From positions 1 to 64,000 of the forward strand of contig NZ_RWIJ01000033.1 of assembly GCF_019805165.1 (NCBI RefSeq): 64,000 nt of DNA. The letters are read 5' to 3'. The notes under the pieces were generated by a model. That model ran no database searches. It saw only the letters and a program-made list of their open reading frames with translations, and was not told the DNA's origin. Shown piece after piece: positions 25,803 through 35,115 of this stretch. The stretch is from Azospirillum sp. 412522 (GTDB lineage Bacteria; Pseudomonadota; Alphaproteobacteria; Azospirillales; Azospirillaceae). Position numbers and translations under genes: made by a program. Positions within the stretch are counted from its first letter, which is position 1; each line of letters opens with the position of its first letter.

Positions 25803-26502
25803 CGCCAAGCCCGATGCCGTGTCCGACATGACCGCCGACCTCACCGTCTTCATCGTCGACGACGACGACGCCATCCGCGATTCCCTCCAGATCCTTCTGG
25901 AATGCGCCGGCTTCCGGGCGGAGAGCTTCTCCACGCCGCTCGCCTTCCTGGAATCCGGGGCGCCGTCGCGGCCGGGCTGCCTGCTGGTCGATGTCCGCAT
26001 GCCGCAGATGAGCGGGCTCGACGTTCAGGAAAGGCTGACCCGCGACGGCCACGGCATCCCGGTGGTGGTGATGACCGGCCATGGCGACGTGCCGCTCGCC
26101 GTGCGCGCCATGAAGGCCGGGGCGGTCGATTTCGTCGAGAAGCCCTTCGAGGAGGAGGCGCTGCTCGCCGCCGTGCGCTCCGCCCTCGACCGCGCGGCGG
26201 ACAGCCGGGCCGTGGACGCGGCCCCGCCCGCTGCGGCCGTGGAACAGCCCGCTCCCCCGTCCGCCGTCTCCGCCCCGCCGGAGGTGCTGATCCGGCTCTC
26301 CGCCCTGACGCCGCGGGAACTCGACGTGCTGCGCTGGCTGGTGGCGGGCAAGTCGAACAAGGTCATCGCCTTCGAGCTGTCGATCAGCCCGCGCACCGTG
26401 GAAATCCACCGCGCGCGCGTGATGGAGAAGATGCAGGCCGACAGCCTGCCCACGCTGGTGCGTATGGCGATCGCCGCCGGCGTCGTGCCGGGCGGCGGCT
26501 GA
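25792..26502 (+). CDS. fixJ: Two-component response regulator FixJ
   Basis: 236 aa. The receiver domain (about 17-130) has the acidic pocket DDDD, phospho-Asp67 in LLVDVRMP, Thr in VVVMTGHGD and Lys117 in VEKPFE. A Pro/Ala-rich linker leads to a LuxR/NarL-type helix-turn-helix (LTPRELDVLRWLVAGKSNKV then SPRTVEIHRARVMEKM). It is phosphorylated by FixL at low oxygen and activates fixK. A shorter start at ATG 25828 is possible. The overlap with fixL implies coupled expression. Confidence 0.92.
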   Translation: MPPDAKPDAVSDMTADLTVFIVDDDDAIRDSLQILLECAGFRAESFSTPLAFLESGAPSRPGCLLVDVRMPQMSGLDVQERLTRDGHGIPVVVMTGHGDVPLAVRAMKAGAVDFVEKPFEEEALLAAVRSALDRAADSRAVDAAPPAAAVEQPAPPSAVSAPPEVLIRLSALTPRELDVLRWLVAGKSNKVIAFELSISPRTVEIHRARVMEKMQADSLPTLVRMAIAAGVVPGGG

Positions 26503-26512
26503 TCTGCATCAA
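26499..26512. promoter_or_regulatory. FNR/FixK-type box before the response-regulator gene
   Basis: CTGATCTGCATCAA matches the anaerobox TTGAT-N4-ATCAA in 9 of 10 fixed positions. It overlaps the fixJ stop codon, about 115 bases before the start at 26628. The downstream FixK has the E-SR recognition residues for TTGAT half-sites, so feedback control of the last two genes is plausible. Confidence 0.55.
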
Positions 26513-26627
26513 AAGCGCGCCGCATACGCAATGGTCCGTATATCGGCGGCACCTGCCGACTTTTATCTTCCATGACGCGCCGCATCGCCGGCGCCGCTGT
26601 TGTCTGCATGGAAGTTCGGAGGCTGTG

Positions 26628-27032
26628 ATGGATCAGTGGGACAACGGGCCGGGCAGGTTGCCGGGTGCCGGGATCGTCCACATCGTCGATGACGATGAGC
26701 CGGTCCGCGACTCCCTGAAAGCGCTGCTGGAAGCCTTCTCCTTCGATGTGCGGGACTTCTCGTCCTGCCGGGAATTCCTCGACCGCTATGACGGAAACCC
26801 GCAGGGCTGCCTCGTTCTCGACCTGCACATGCCGGTGATGAGCGGCCTGGAGTTCCTGGAACGCCATCGCGGCGACCTGCACGGAATGCCGGTGATCATG
26901 GTGTCCGGGCGCGGCGACCCGGCGACCTTCGCCCGCGCCAAAGAGGCCGGCGTGATCGCCGTGCTGGAGAAGCCGTTCGACGAGGACCAGCTGATCGACA
27001 TGCTGAACGGCCTGATGCCGGAAGCGGCCTGA
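26628..27032 (+). CDS. Single-domain response regulator between fixJ and fixK
   Basis: 134 aa, receiver domain only: HIVDDDEPVRDSL acidic pocket, phospho-Asp65 in LVLDLHMPVMSGLEF, Ser in IMVSGRGDP and Lys115 in VLEKPFDE. There is no output domain. A small response regulator occupies the same position between fixJ and fixK2 in Bradyrhizobium (bll2758, from memory), where its role is unclear. It may act as a phosphate sink or partner for FixL or another kinase. An FNR-like box lies upstream. Confidence 0.85.
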   Translation: MDQWDNGPGRLPGAGIVHIVDDDEPVRDSLKALLEAFSFDVRDFSSCREFLDRYDGNPQGCLVLDLHMPVMSGLEFLERHRGDLHGMPVIMVSGRGDPATFARAKEAGVIAVLEKPFDEDQLIDMLNGLMPEAA

Positions 27033-27078
27033 CGTCTGCCGCCGGGCCCCGTACGGCCCGATCCGTAGGTACAGTTAC

Positions 27079-27095
27079 GTACGCAAACTTCCTTA
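27079..27095 (+). promoter_or_regulatory. FixJ-box-like site upstream of fixK
   Basis: GTACGCAAACTTCCTTA agrees at about 12 of 17 positions with the FixJ class I target as I recall it (GTAMGTAGTTTCCCTTA). A second GTA-rich half, GTAGGTACAGTTACGTA, abuts it on the left. It lies 108-124 bases before the fixK ATG, a reasonable distance if transcription begins near 27145-27160. Confidence 0.6.
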
Positions 27096-27202
27096 GGTAC
27101 ATCACCGAACTGCACAGGATGACAGGGGATCGATAGCTTCGGCCCATCGGATGCACCCCGGAACGAACCGGACCGCATCGCACAGTCAAGGCCGAGGTCA
27201 CC

Positions 27203-27931
27203 ATGTCCACGCACGCCGCCATTGCCGCCCACGCCAACCGCGCCGTCCCTGGTTACCTGGTCTCCGCCCTGGCGATTTCCCCGGCCTCCGGCCTCGCTGC
27301 CGCCATCCAGCCGCGCAACCCCGCCGACCCGCTCGCCAGCCTGGGCCACGCCAAGGTCCATGAGCGCGAGACCACGCTGTTCAGCGAAGGCGACGCCGCG
27401 GGTTCGGTGTTCCGCGTGCTGAGCGGCATGGTCCGCCTCTACAAGATGCTGCCCGACGGCCGGCGCCAGATCATCGGCTTCCTGCAGGCCGGCGACATGA
27501 TGGGGCTGGCCTTCGCCGCCCAGTATCTCTACACCGCCGAAACCGTGACGGCGACCACCATCCAGCGCATCGCGCGGCTGGAGCTGGACGCCCTGATGGA
27601 CGCGCAGCCGGCCTTCGCCCGCAAGCTGCTGTCGGCCACCACCTCGGAACTGATGGCGGCGCAGGACCAGATGGTCCTGCTGGGCCGCAAGACCGCCGCC
27701 GAGAAGGTCGCCACCTTCCTGCTGCGCCTCAGCGACCGTAAGGGTGGGGACCGCACCATCGAGCTGCCGATGGGCCGCAGCGACATCGCCGACCATCTGG
27801 GCCTGACGACCGAGACCGTGTCGCGCACCCTGACCAAGCTGAAGTCGAGCCGCCTGATCCGCATCCTCGTCGGCGGCAAGCTGGACCTGCTGGACCGCGA
27901 CGCCCTGGCCGACCTCGCCGGCGGCTTCTGA
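27203..27931 (+). CDS. fixK: Crp/Fnr-family regulator FixK
   Basis: 242 aa. A cyclic-nucleotide-binding-like beta-roll (about 45-150) is followed by a dimerisation helix and a winged HTH with E204, S207 and R208 in LGLTTETVSRTLTKL, the residues that read TTGAT half-sites. There is no cysteine anywhere, so no Fnr-type iron-sulfur cluster. With fixL, fixJ and the FixJ-like box just upstream this is the FixK output of the oxygen cascade. Expected targets are microaerobic respiration genes, none of which is in this window. Confidence 0.88.
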   Translation: MSTHAAIAAHANRAVPGYLVSALAISPASGLAAAIQPRNPADPLASLGHAKVHERETTLFSEGDAAGSVFRVLSGMVRLYKMLPDGRRQIIGFLQAGDMMGLAFAAQYLYTAETVTATTIQRIARLELDALMDAQPAFARKLLSATTSELMAAQDQMVLLGRKTAAEKVATFLLRLSDRKGGDRTIELPMGRSDIADHLGLTTETVSRTLTKLKSSRLIRILVGGKLDLLDRDALADLAGGF

Positions 27932-27948
27932 TCCCGACGGGTCGGGAT
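27931..27948. terminator. Short hairpin at the fixK stop
   Basis: ATCCCGACGGGTCGGGAT, an eight-base perfect stem with a two-base loop, starts at the last base of fixK. It lies between the convergent fixK and ribB genes. There is no T-run on either side, so a terminator role is only tentative. Confidence 0.35.
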
Positions 27949-28004
27949 GCAAGGCCGCCGGCATGGGGCCGCCAGGTAGAGCCGCCGGGCGGGGCCGAAC
28001 CCGA

Positions 28005-28667
28005 TCAGCGCTCCGATTGCAGGCCGCTCTCCGCCACCAGATCGGCGATGCTCACGATCGGCATGGCATGGTCCTCGGCGAACGCCGTCAGCTCCGGCAA
28101 ACGGGCCATGGTGCCGTCCGGATTCATCACCTCGCAGAGAACCCCCGCCGGCTTGCGTCCGGCCCGCGCCATCAGTTCGATGGTGGCCTCCGTGTGCCCG
28201 CGCCGCGCCGCCAGACCGTCGGGATGGGCGCGGATCGGGAAGACGTGGCCCGGCCGCGCCAGATCCTCCGGACGGCATCCGTCGGCGATGGCGGTGCGGA
28301 TCGTCGTCACCCGGTCGGCGGCCGAGACGCCGGTGGTGACGCCCTCGCGGGCTTCGATCGACACGGTGAAGGCGGTTCCGAAGCGCGAGCTGTTGGCCGG
28401 CACCATCGCCGGCAACTCCAGCCGCCGCAGATGCTCGTCGGGCAGGATCAGGCAGACGATGCCGCTGCAGGCGCGGATCAGCAGCGCCATCTGCTCGACG
28501 GTGATGCTGTCGGCCGGATAGATGATGTCGCCTTCGTTTTCGCGGTCGGCGTCATCGACGACGATCACCCCCTGTCCCTGCCGAAGGCTGTCGAGGGCGC
28601 GGGCAACCCGTTCGGCTGGCGTGCCGAAGCGGGCGAGAAGATCGTTCTGGCGGTAAATCTGATTCAT
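28005..28667 (-). CDS. ribB: 3,4-dihydroxy-2-butanone 4-phosphate synthase
   Basis: Makes the four-carbon precursor of riboflavin from ribulose 5-phosphate; 220 aa, RibB domain only with no RibA fusion. Active-site blocks are DADRENEGDIIYPAD (39-53), IRACSGIVCLIL, SIEAREGVTTGVSAADR and the basic/His motif RRGHTEATIEL. ATG at 28667 gives the standard N terminus. An FMN riboswitch precedes it by about 140 bases with a stable hairpin in between, so FMN feedback control is expected. It stands apart from other rib genes, a common state for a second, riboswitch-controlled ribB. Confidence 0.92.
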   Translation of the reverse strand: MNQIYRQNDLLARFGTPAERVARALDSLRQGQGVIVVDDADRENEGDIIYPADSITVEQMALLIRACSGIVCLILPDEHLRRLELPAMVPANSSRFGTAFTVSIEAREGVTTGVSAADRVTTIRTAIADGCRPEDLARPGHVFPIRAHPDGLAARRGHTEATIELMARAGRKPAGVLCEVMNPDGTMARLPELTAFAEDHAMPIVSIADLVAESGLQSER

Positions 28668-28718
28668 GGTTCTCACATCCATTGAAGGGTGAGCCTGAAT
28701 CAGGGCGCAAAGAGACCT

Positions 28719-28750
28719 CCAACGCGTCGGACCGGAACCCGACGCGTTGG
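28719..28750 (-). terminator. Hairpin in the ribB leader (riboswitch expression platform)
   Basis: Perfect twelve-base stem CCAACGCGTCGG / CCGACGCGTTGG with an eight-base loop. It is followed on the minus strand by GGTCTCTTTG, a weak U-rich tail. It sits between the FMN aptamer and the ribB start and probably acts as the attenuator when FMN binds, though the poor U-tract leaves Rho-dependent or translational control possible. Confidence 0.6.
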
Positions 28751-28803
28751 CGCGAACCGACGGCGGCGGGCCTGCTCGCGGCAAGCCACCGGCGCGGTCT
28801 GCT

Positions 28804-28968
28804 CATTCTCTTCCATCCGGACTGTAACCGTCGGCCCCGGCCTCACACCGGGTCTGCTGACCTCGCCGTCCCTGGGTCTTCCCCTGGGGCGGCAAGCGCT
28901 CGCGGGCTCCCCTTCTGTCGAAGGAATACCGCCGGTCGGGAGTTTCACCCTGCCCTGAGAACAAGCCT
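28804..28968 (-). promoter_or_regulatory. FMN riboswitch (RFN element)
   Basis: Read on the minus strand, the conserved RFN blocks occur in order: CTCAGGGCAGGGTGAAACTC, CCGACCGGCGGT, GTCAGCAGACCCGGTG, GGCCGGGGCCGACGGTTA and CAGTCCGGATGGAAGAGA. The spacing and order match the six-stem aptamer. Placed directly upstream of ribB, it should switch expression off when FMN is plentiful. Confidence 0.95.
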
Positions 28969-29075
28969 GTATCGCCGGCCGGGATCGGCCGACCGCGTCA
29001 CCATTCCGCAACCCGGCAGCCGCTGTCAAGGGAGCAGGGCGGCGGTTTCCACCGGATGGCAGCGCGGGCGCTCCC

Positions 29076-30062
29076 TCATTTCACCAGTTCCAGCGCGGTG
29101 TCGCCGTCGATGATCAATCCGCGCGCCACCCCGCTGGCGAGGAAGGCGCGGGCGGCCTGGAGCTTGGTCCGGCCTGCCACCAGCGCCACCGTGTAGGTCT
29201 GCTTCAGCCCGTCGAGGCCGAGCGCCAGCGTGCGGCGGTTCAGCGGATGATCGACCGCCTTGCCGTCCTGGTCGAAGAACAGCCCGTTGGTGTCGCCGAC
29301 CGCCCCGGCCGCCCGCAGCTCCGCCAGTTCCTCGGCGCTGATCATGCCCTGCGTCCGCAGCAGCGACGCCTCGCGCAGCTCGCCGATGGAGATGTAGGCC
29401 ACCGTCGTCGAGCGGGCGAGCTGGAGCGCCGTCTGCACCGACTGCTGCGACAGCAGCACGTCGCGCGCCTCCAAACTGTCGGCGATGAACGGAACCGGCA
29501 GGAAATAGCCCTCCGCCCCGGTGGTCCGCGCCAGCGCATGCACCACGTCGAACGGGTTGTAGGCCGAGCGCGCGGTCAGCGACCCCATCAGGCTGATGAA
29601 TTTCGCCCGCGGCGCGCTGACCCCCGCCATCTGCAAGGTCATCTGCTCCAGCGTGCGGCCCCAGCCGGTGCCGACCACCGCTTCCTCCGTCTCCGCCAGA
29701 TGGCGGCGCAGATGGGCGGCCGCGGCGGCCCCCACCGCCCGGAAGGCGAAGGGGGCGAGCAGTGCGTCGTCGCGGTCGCCGCCGGCATCCTGGGCCAGCG
29801 CCGGCGTGCAGATGCAGACATCCAGCCCGTAGCGCTCGCGGATCGCCTCTTCCACCGGCAGCAGCCCGACATTCGCGGAATTGATGGTGATGCTGACCAT
29901 GCCGCTGTCGCGGGCGTCGGACAGCAGCTTGTTGACCCGCGCCCGGGTGACGCCCAGCCGGCGCGCCGCCGCCTCCTGGTTCAGGCCGCCGACATAGTAC
30001 AGCCACGCCGCCCTCGCCATCAGCACCTCGTCCTCCGGCCCTTCGCTGGTCCCGTTCCGCAT
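29076..30062 (-). CDS. SorC/DeoR-type sugar-binding transcriptional regulator
   Basis: 328 aa. An N-terminal helix-turn-helix (YYVGGLNQEAAARRLGVTRA then RVNKLLSDARDSGMV, about residues 22-57) is joined to a SorC-type sugar-phosphate-binding domain (VVGTGWGRTLEQMTLQMAG, GDTNGLFFDQDG, VALVAGRTKLQAARAFLAS). ATG at 30062 follows from the HTH position. It is divergent from a sugar ABC operon, and an 11-base-arm palindrome lies between them. It likely represses or activates the 30211-41089 catabolic genes in response to a phosphorylated sugar. Confidence 0.88.
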   Translation of the reverse strand: MRNGTSEGPEDEVLMARAAWLYYVGGLNQEAAARRLGVTRARVNKLLSDARDSGMVSITINSANVGLLPVEEAIRERYGLDVCICTPALAQDAGGDRDDALLAPFAFRAVGAAAAAHLRRHLAETEEAVVGTGWGRTLEQMTLQMAGVSAPRAKFISLMGSLTARSAYNPFDVVHALARTTGAEGYFLPVPFIADSLEARDVLLSQQSVQTALQLARSTTVAYISIGELREASLLRTQGMISAEELAELRAAGAVGDTNGLFFDQDGKAVDHPLNRRTLALGLDGLKQTYTVALVAGRTKLQAARAFLASGVARGLIIDGDTALELVK

Positions 30063-30091
30063 CGCGCGCTTTCCCCCTCTACCCCTGTCAG

Positions 30092-30124
30092 GTGACAAAT
30101 GTATCTGGTGTTGACATTTGTCAC
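30092..30124. promoter_or_regulatory. SorC-regulator operator: 11-base perfect inverted repeat
   Basis: GTGACAAATGT (30092-30102) and its exact reverse complement ACATTTGTCAC (30114-30124) are separated by 11 bases. A TTGACA (30111-30116) that could be a -35 element overlaps the right arm, so a bound regulator would cover the promoter of the ABC operon. It sits between the two divergent genes. Confidence 0.75.
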
Positions 30125-30210
30125 GCCCCACCACAAGCTCATCGTCGTCGGCGCAAGACCGGCATCGAGAATTCGCCAGCCAGATAGCTGGCAATGGGAG
30201 GAGAATGGAA

Positions 30211-31158
30211 ATGAAAAACCGGCTTTCCGGAATGCTTGCGGCTGTCTCGATGGTCGCGATGATGACCGCCGCGGGTGCGGCGCAGGCGCTCGACATCGCC
30301 TGGGTTCATGCCAACGCCGCCGCACAGTCCGAGCAGCGGGTGAAGGCCGGCTTCGACGCCTGGGCCAAGCAGAGCGGCAAGACCGACTGGAAGATCAGCG
30401 TTCTCGACAGCGGCGGCTCGGGCGAGGCGACCGCCTCCAACATCCAGGACGCCGCCAACCGCGGCGTGAAGGCCATCGTCATCACCATGGCCGACCTGCG
30501 CGCCAGCCGCGCCGCGCTCGACGCCGCCAAGGCCGCGAAGATCCCGGTGTTCGCCGTCGATTCCGGCTATGTCGACGGGGTGCTGGTCGATGTGACCACC
30601 AACAACTGGGCGATGTCGGCCAACGTCTCGGTCTATCTGCTCGACCAGATGGGCGGGCAGGGCAACCTCGTCTTCCTGCGCATGGCCGAGCATCACGGCA
30701 CCCGCAAGCGTGGCGACGTGATGGCGACGGTGCTGAAGGAATATTCCGGCGTGAAGGTGCTGGCGGAGCACAACATCAACTACACCGCCTTCTTCGAGGA
30801 CACCAACCGCACGATGGAGGATTACGTCGCGCGCTTCGGCAACACCATCACTGCCGTCTGGGCGCCGTGGGACGAGCCGGCGCAGGCCGCCGTCAACGTC
30901 ATCAAGGGCGCCGGGCTGAAGAACGTGAAGGTGATCGGCATCGACGGCCACCCGCAGGCGGTCGCCGAGGTCTGCAAGCCCGACAGCCCGATGATCGCCA
31001 CCGTGCGCCAGCCCTTCGAGGAGATGGGCAAGACCGTCGGCCAGTGGCTCGACGACGTGGTGGTGAAGGGCAAGCCCGCCGCCGAGGTGATCCCGACCAA
31101 GACCGTCTATCTCGACGCGCCGCTGATCACCAAGCAGAACTGCAAGCAGTTCATGTGA
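30211..31158 (+). CDS. Sugar ABC transporter substrate-binding protein (ribose/allose type)
   Basis: 315 aa periplasmic binding protein, type-1 fold. The signal peptide ends near residue 23 (AAGAAQALD). Blocks include ASNIQDAANRGVKAIVITMA, WAPWDEPAQAAVNVIKGAG and VIGIDGHPQAVAEVC. ATG at 30211 is preferred because GGAGGAG lies seven bases upstream; ATG at 30205 is too close to it. It is the first gene of a long plus-strand catabolic run controlled by the divergent SorC-type regulator. The sugar is unknown. Confidence 0.87.
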   Translation: MKNRLSGMLAAVSMVAMMTAAGAAQALDIAWVHANAAAQSEQRVKAGFDAWAKQSGKTDWKISVLDSGGSGEATASNIQDAANRGVKAIVITMADLRASRAALDAAKAAKIPVFAVDSGYVDGVLVDVTTNNWAMSANVSVYLLDQMGGQGNLVFLRMAEHHGTRKRGDVMATVLKEYSGVKVLAEHNINYTAFFEDTNRTMEDYVARFGNTITAVWAPWDEPAQAAVNVIKGAGLKNVKVIGIDGHPQAVAEVCKPDSPMIATVRQPFEEMGKTVGQWLDDVVVKGKPAAEVIPTKTVYLDAPLITKQNCKQFM

Positions 31159-31268
31159 CCGGGTGCCGCCGGCCCAGGGTGGCGGACCCCTCCGCATCCC
31201 GTTTCTTGCGCTATGGGATGCAGTCATCTCCAGGCCTTGGTAAGCCCCTGGGATCAAAGTAACTTTAC

Positions 31269-31352
31269 GTCATCCCCGCGAAGGCGGGGATCCAGGCAAC
31301 TCCGCGGTTTGGCGGCCGAGCCGACTGGATTCCCGCCTTCGCGGGAATGACG
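31269..31352. repeat. REP-like inverted repeat pair B
   Basis: Arms CGTCATCCCCGCGAAGGCGG at the left (from 31269) and CCGCCTTCGCGGGAATGACG at the right (to 31352) face each other. It occupies the 333-base gap (31159-31491) between the binding-protein and ATPase genes of one operon; no gene is seen in the gap. As a transcript it would fold into a long hairpin that could protect or separate the binding-protein mRNA. Confidence 0.82.
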
Positions 31353-31491
31353 GCCAAAAAAGTTGCATTGGTTTCAGTGCGCTGCACAAGGCCAGGATTG
31401 GGTGCATTCCGTAGCGCCGACGCGGGCAAAGGCTGGGGTGAGGGCAGCCGGCGCCGTCGCTCAATTCTCTCTGAAGTTCCAGGAGGTCGCC

Positions 31492-33026
<1,535 letters not shown>

Positions 33027-33030
<4 letters not shown>

Positions 33031-34016
33031 CCGACACCGCCACCGGATCCCTCCCCAGCCATGACCGGCTGTTCGGGCTGCGCAAGGAGCATGTCCAGCG
33101 CTACAGCACGCTGGTCGTGCTGGTCGTCCTGTTCCTGGTCTTCTCGCTCGGCGTCGATCGCTTCCTGACCGGGCAGAACCTGCTGAACATCGCGCAGCAG
33201 ATCTCGATGCTGACCATCGTCGGGGCCGGCCTGACCTTCGGTTTCGCCGCCCGCGAGATGGATCTGTCGGTCGGCTACACCGTCGGCCTTGCCGGCGTGC
33301 TGGTGCCGCTGCTGCTGGTCAAGGGCGTGCCGCTGCCGCTCGCCCTGCTGGCGGGTCTCGGTGCCGGGCTGGCTGTCGGGGCCGTCAACGCGATCCTCGT
33401 CACGCTCGTCGGCATCCCGTCGCTGATCGCGACGCTGGCCGTCGGCTCCATCCTCTACGGCATCAACTTCCTGATGACCGGCGGCCGGGCGATCTATGGC
33501 GGGCTGGACGAGGTCTATCTCTGGCTCGGCCAGGGGCGCGTCGCCGGCATCCCGGTCCTCGCCTTCTTCATGCTGGCCGCCGTGCTGGTCGCTTGGTTCG
33601 TCATGGAGCGGACGATCTTCGGCCGCTACATCTACGCCGTCGGCGGCAACCAGAAGGCGGCGGAGCTGTCCGGCATCCGGGTGCGCAAGTACCGCGCCGC
33701 CGCCCTGGTCGTCTGTTCCCTCTTCGCGGTGATGGCCGGCACGCTGCTCGCCGCCCGGCTCGGCTCCGGCCAGCCGAACGCCGGCGAACGCTACCTGCTC
33801 GACGGGCTGGCGACGGTCTTCATCGGCATGACCATGTTCCGGCCGGGCACCGCCACGGTCCTCGGCACCTTCTTCGGCGCGCTCTTCATCGGGGTCATCA
33901 ACAACGGCCTCAACCTGATGGGGATGGACACCTACATCCAGGCGATCGTGAAGGGCGTCATCATCCTTGCCGCCGTCGCCGTCGTCTCGCGCAGCACCAA
34001 GCTCAACCTTCTTTGA
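33027..34016 (+). CDS. Sugar ABC transporter permease (RbsC-like)
   Basis: 329 aa with about eight to ten hydrophobic segments. Family marks are the cluster AAREMDLSVGYTVGLAG near residue 80, LIATLAVGSILYGINFLMTG, the loop GGNQKAAELSGIRVRKYR and NNGLNLMGMDTYIQAIVKG near the end. It overlaps the ATPase gene and is followed 14 bases later by the E1-alpha gene, which ties transport to the downstream dehydrogenase complex. Confidence 0.88.
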
Positions 34017-34030
34017 AATCGGAGTCTTCG

Positions 34031-35104
34031 ATGTACGAGGCTGACCTCCGGGCTACGGCCGGCCAAACCATGGCGGGCCGGGTCGGGGCGGGCGCCAACA
34101 CGCGCCTTCCCGAACTCTACCGGACGATGCGCCGGATCCGCACCTTCGAGGAGCGCGTGGGCGAACTGTTCGTCCGCGGCCAGTCGGCCGGCTCCATGCT
34201 GCACCTGTCCATCGGCGAGGAGAGTGCCGCCGCCGGTGTCTGCGCGCACTTGCGCGACGGCGACAGCTTCACCACCCACCACCGCGGCCACGGCATCTTC
34301 CTCGCCCGCGGCGCCGACCCGGCCCGCATGATGGCGGAGATCGGCGGCAAGGAAGCCGGCTATTGCCACGGCAAGGGCGGGTCGATGCACATCGCCGACA
34401 TGGGGCTGGGCCATCTCGGCGCCAACGCCATCGTCGGCGGCGGCATCCCGGCGGTGGTCGGCGCCGGCCTCTCCGCCCGCCACCACAAGACCGGCGCCGT
34501 CAGCGTCGCCTTCTTCGGCGACGGCGCCACCGGCCAGGGCATCCTCTACGAGAGCATGAACATGGCCGCCCTGTGGGGCCTGCCCTGCGTCTTCGTCTGC
34601 ATCAACAACCAGTATGGCATGGGCACCAACATCGCCCAGGCGACCGCCAACCCGAACCTGCACGAACGCGCCGCCGCCTTCGGCCTCGCGGCGGAGACGG
34701 TGGACGGCCTCGACGTCGAGGCGGTGGCCGAGGCCGCCGAACGGCTGGTCGAAGGGGCGCGGGCCGGCAAGCCCGCCTTCCTGGCGGTGTCCTGCTACCG
34801 CTTCTACGGCCATGCCCGCAAGGACAAGTCGCCCTACCGCGACCCGGTGGAGGAAGAGGCCGGCCGCCGGCAGGACCCGGTCGCCTTCGCCCGCGCCGCA
34901 TTGATCGACCGCGGTCTGGAATCGGAGAGCGAACTGGACCGGCTGGATACGGAGATCGGCTCCGAGATGGACGCGACCATCGACTTCACCGTGGCGCAGA
35001 CCGAGCCGCCGCTCGCCTCGATGTTCCGCGACGTCTATGCGCCCGAGGAACCCGAACCCGAACCGGTGCGCGCCCGCATCGACCGCGTTCTGGCGCGGGA
35101 CTGA
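34031..35104 (+). CDS. Thiamine-diphosphate-dependent dehydrogenase E1 alpha (AcoA-like)
   Basis: 357 aa. The thiamine-diphosphate motif runs from GDGATGQGILYESMNMAALW to INNQYGMGT (about 160-200). GGSMHIADMGLGHLGANAIV and FYGHARKDKSPYRDP also fit acetoin/pyruvate-type E1 alpha chains. It pairs with the E1 beta gene 11 bases downstream. In acetoin dehydrogenase this heterodimer cleaves a methyl ketone to an aldehyde plus an acetyl group. The sugar-type neighbours suggest the substrate here is not acetoin itself but a sugar-derived ketone (inference). Confidence 0.85.
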   Translation: MYEADLRATAGQTMAGRVGAGANTRLPELYRTMRRIRTFEERVGELFVRGQSAGSMLHLSIGEESAAAGVCAHLRDGDSFTTHHRGHGIFLARGADPARMMAEIGGKEAGYCHGKGGSMHIADMGLGHLGANAIVGGGIPAVVGAGLSARHHKTGAVSVAFFGDGATGQGILYESMNMAALWGLPCVFVCINNQYGMGTNIAQATANPNLHERAAAFGLAAETVDGLDVEAVAEAAERLVEGARAGKPAFLAVSCYRFYGHARKDKSPYRDPVEEEAGRRQDPVAFARAALIDRGLESESELDRLDTEIGSEMDATIDFTVAQTEPPLASMFRDVYAPEEPEPEPVRARIDRVLARD

Positions 35105-35115
35105 GGAGACCACCA

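Noticed and set aside
27931..27948. Confident intrinsic terminator after fixK
   Set aside because: The stem is perfect but the loop is two bases and no T-run follows on either strand, so it was listed only with low confidence.
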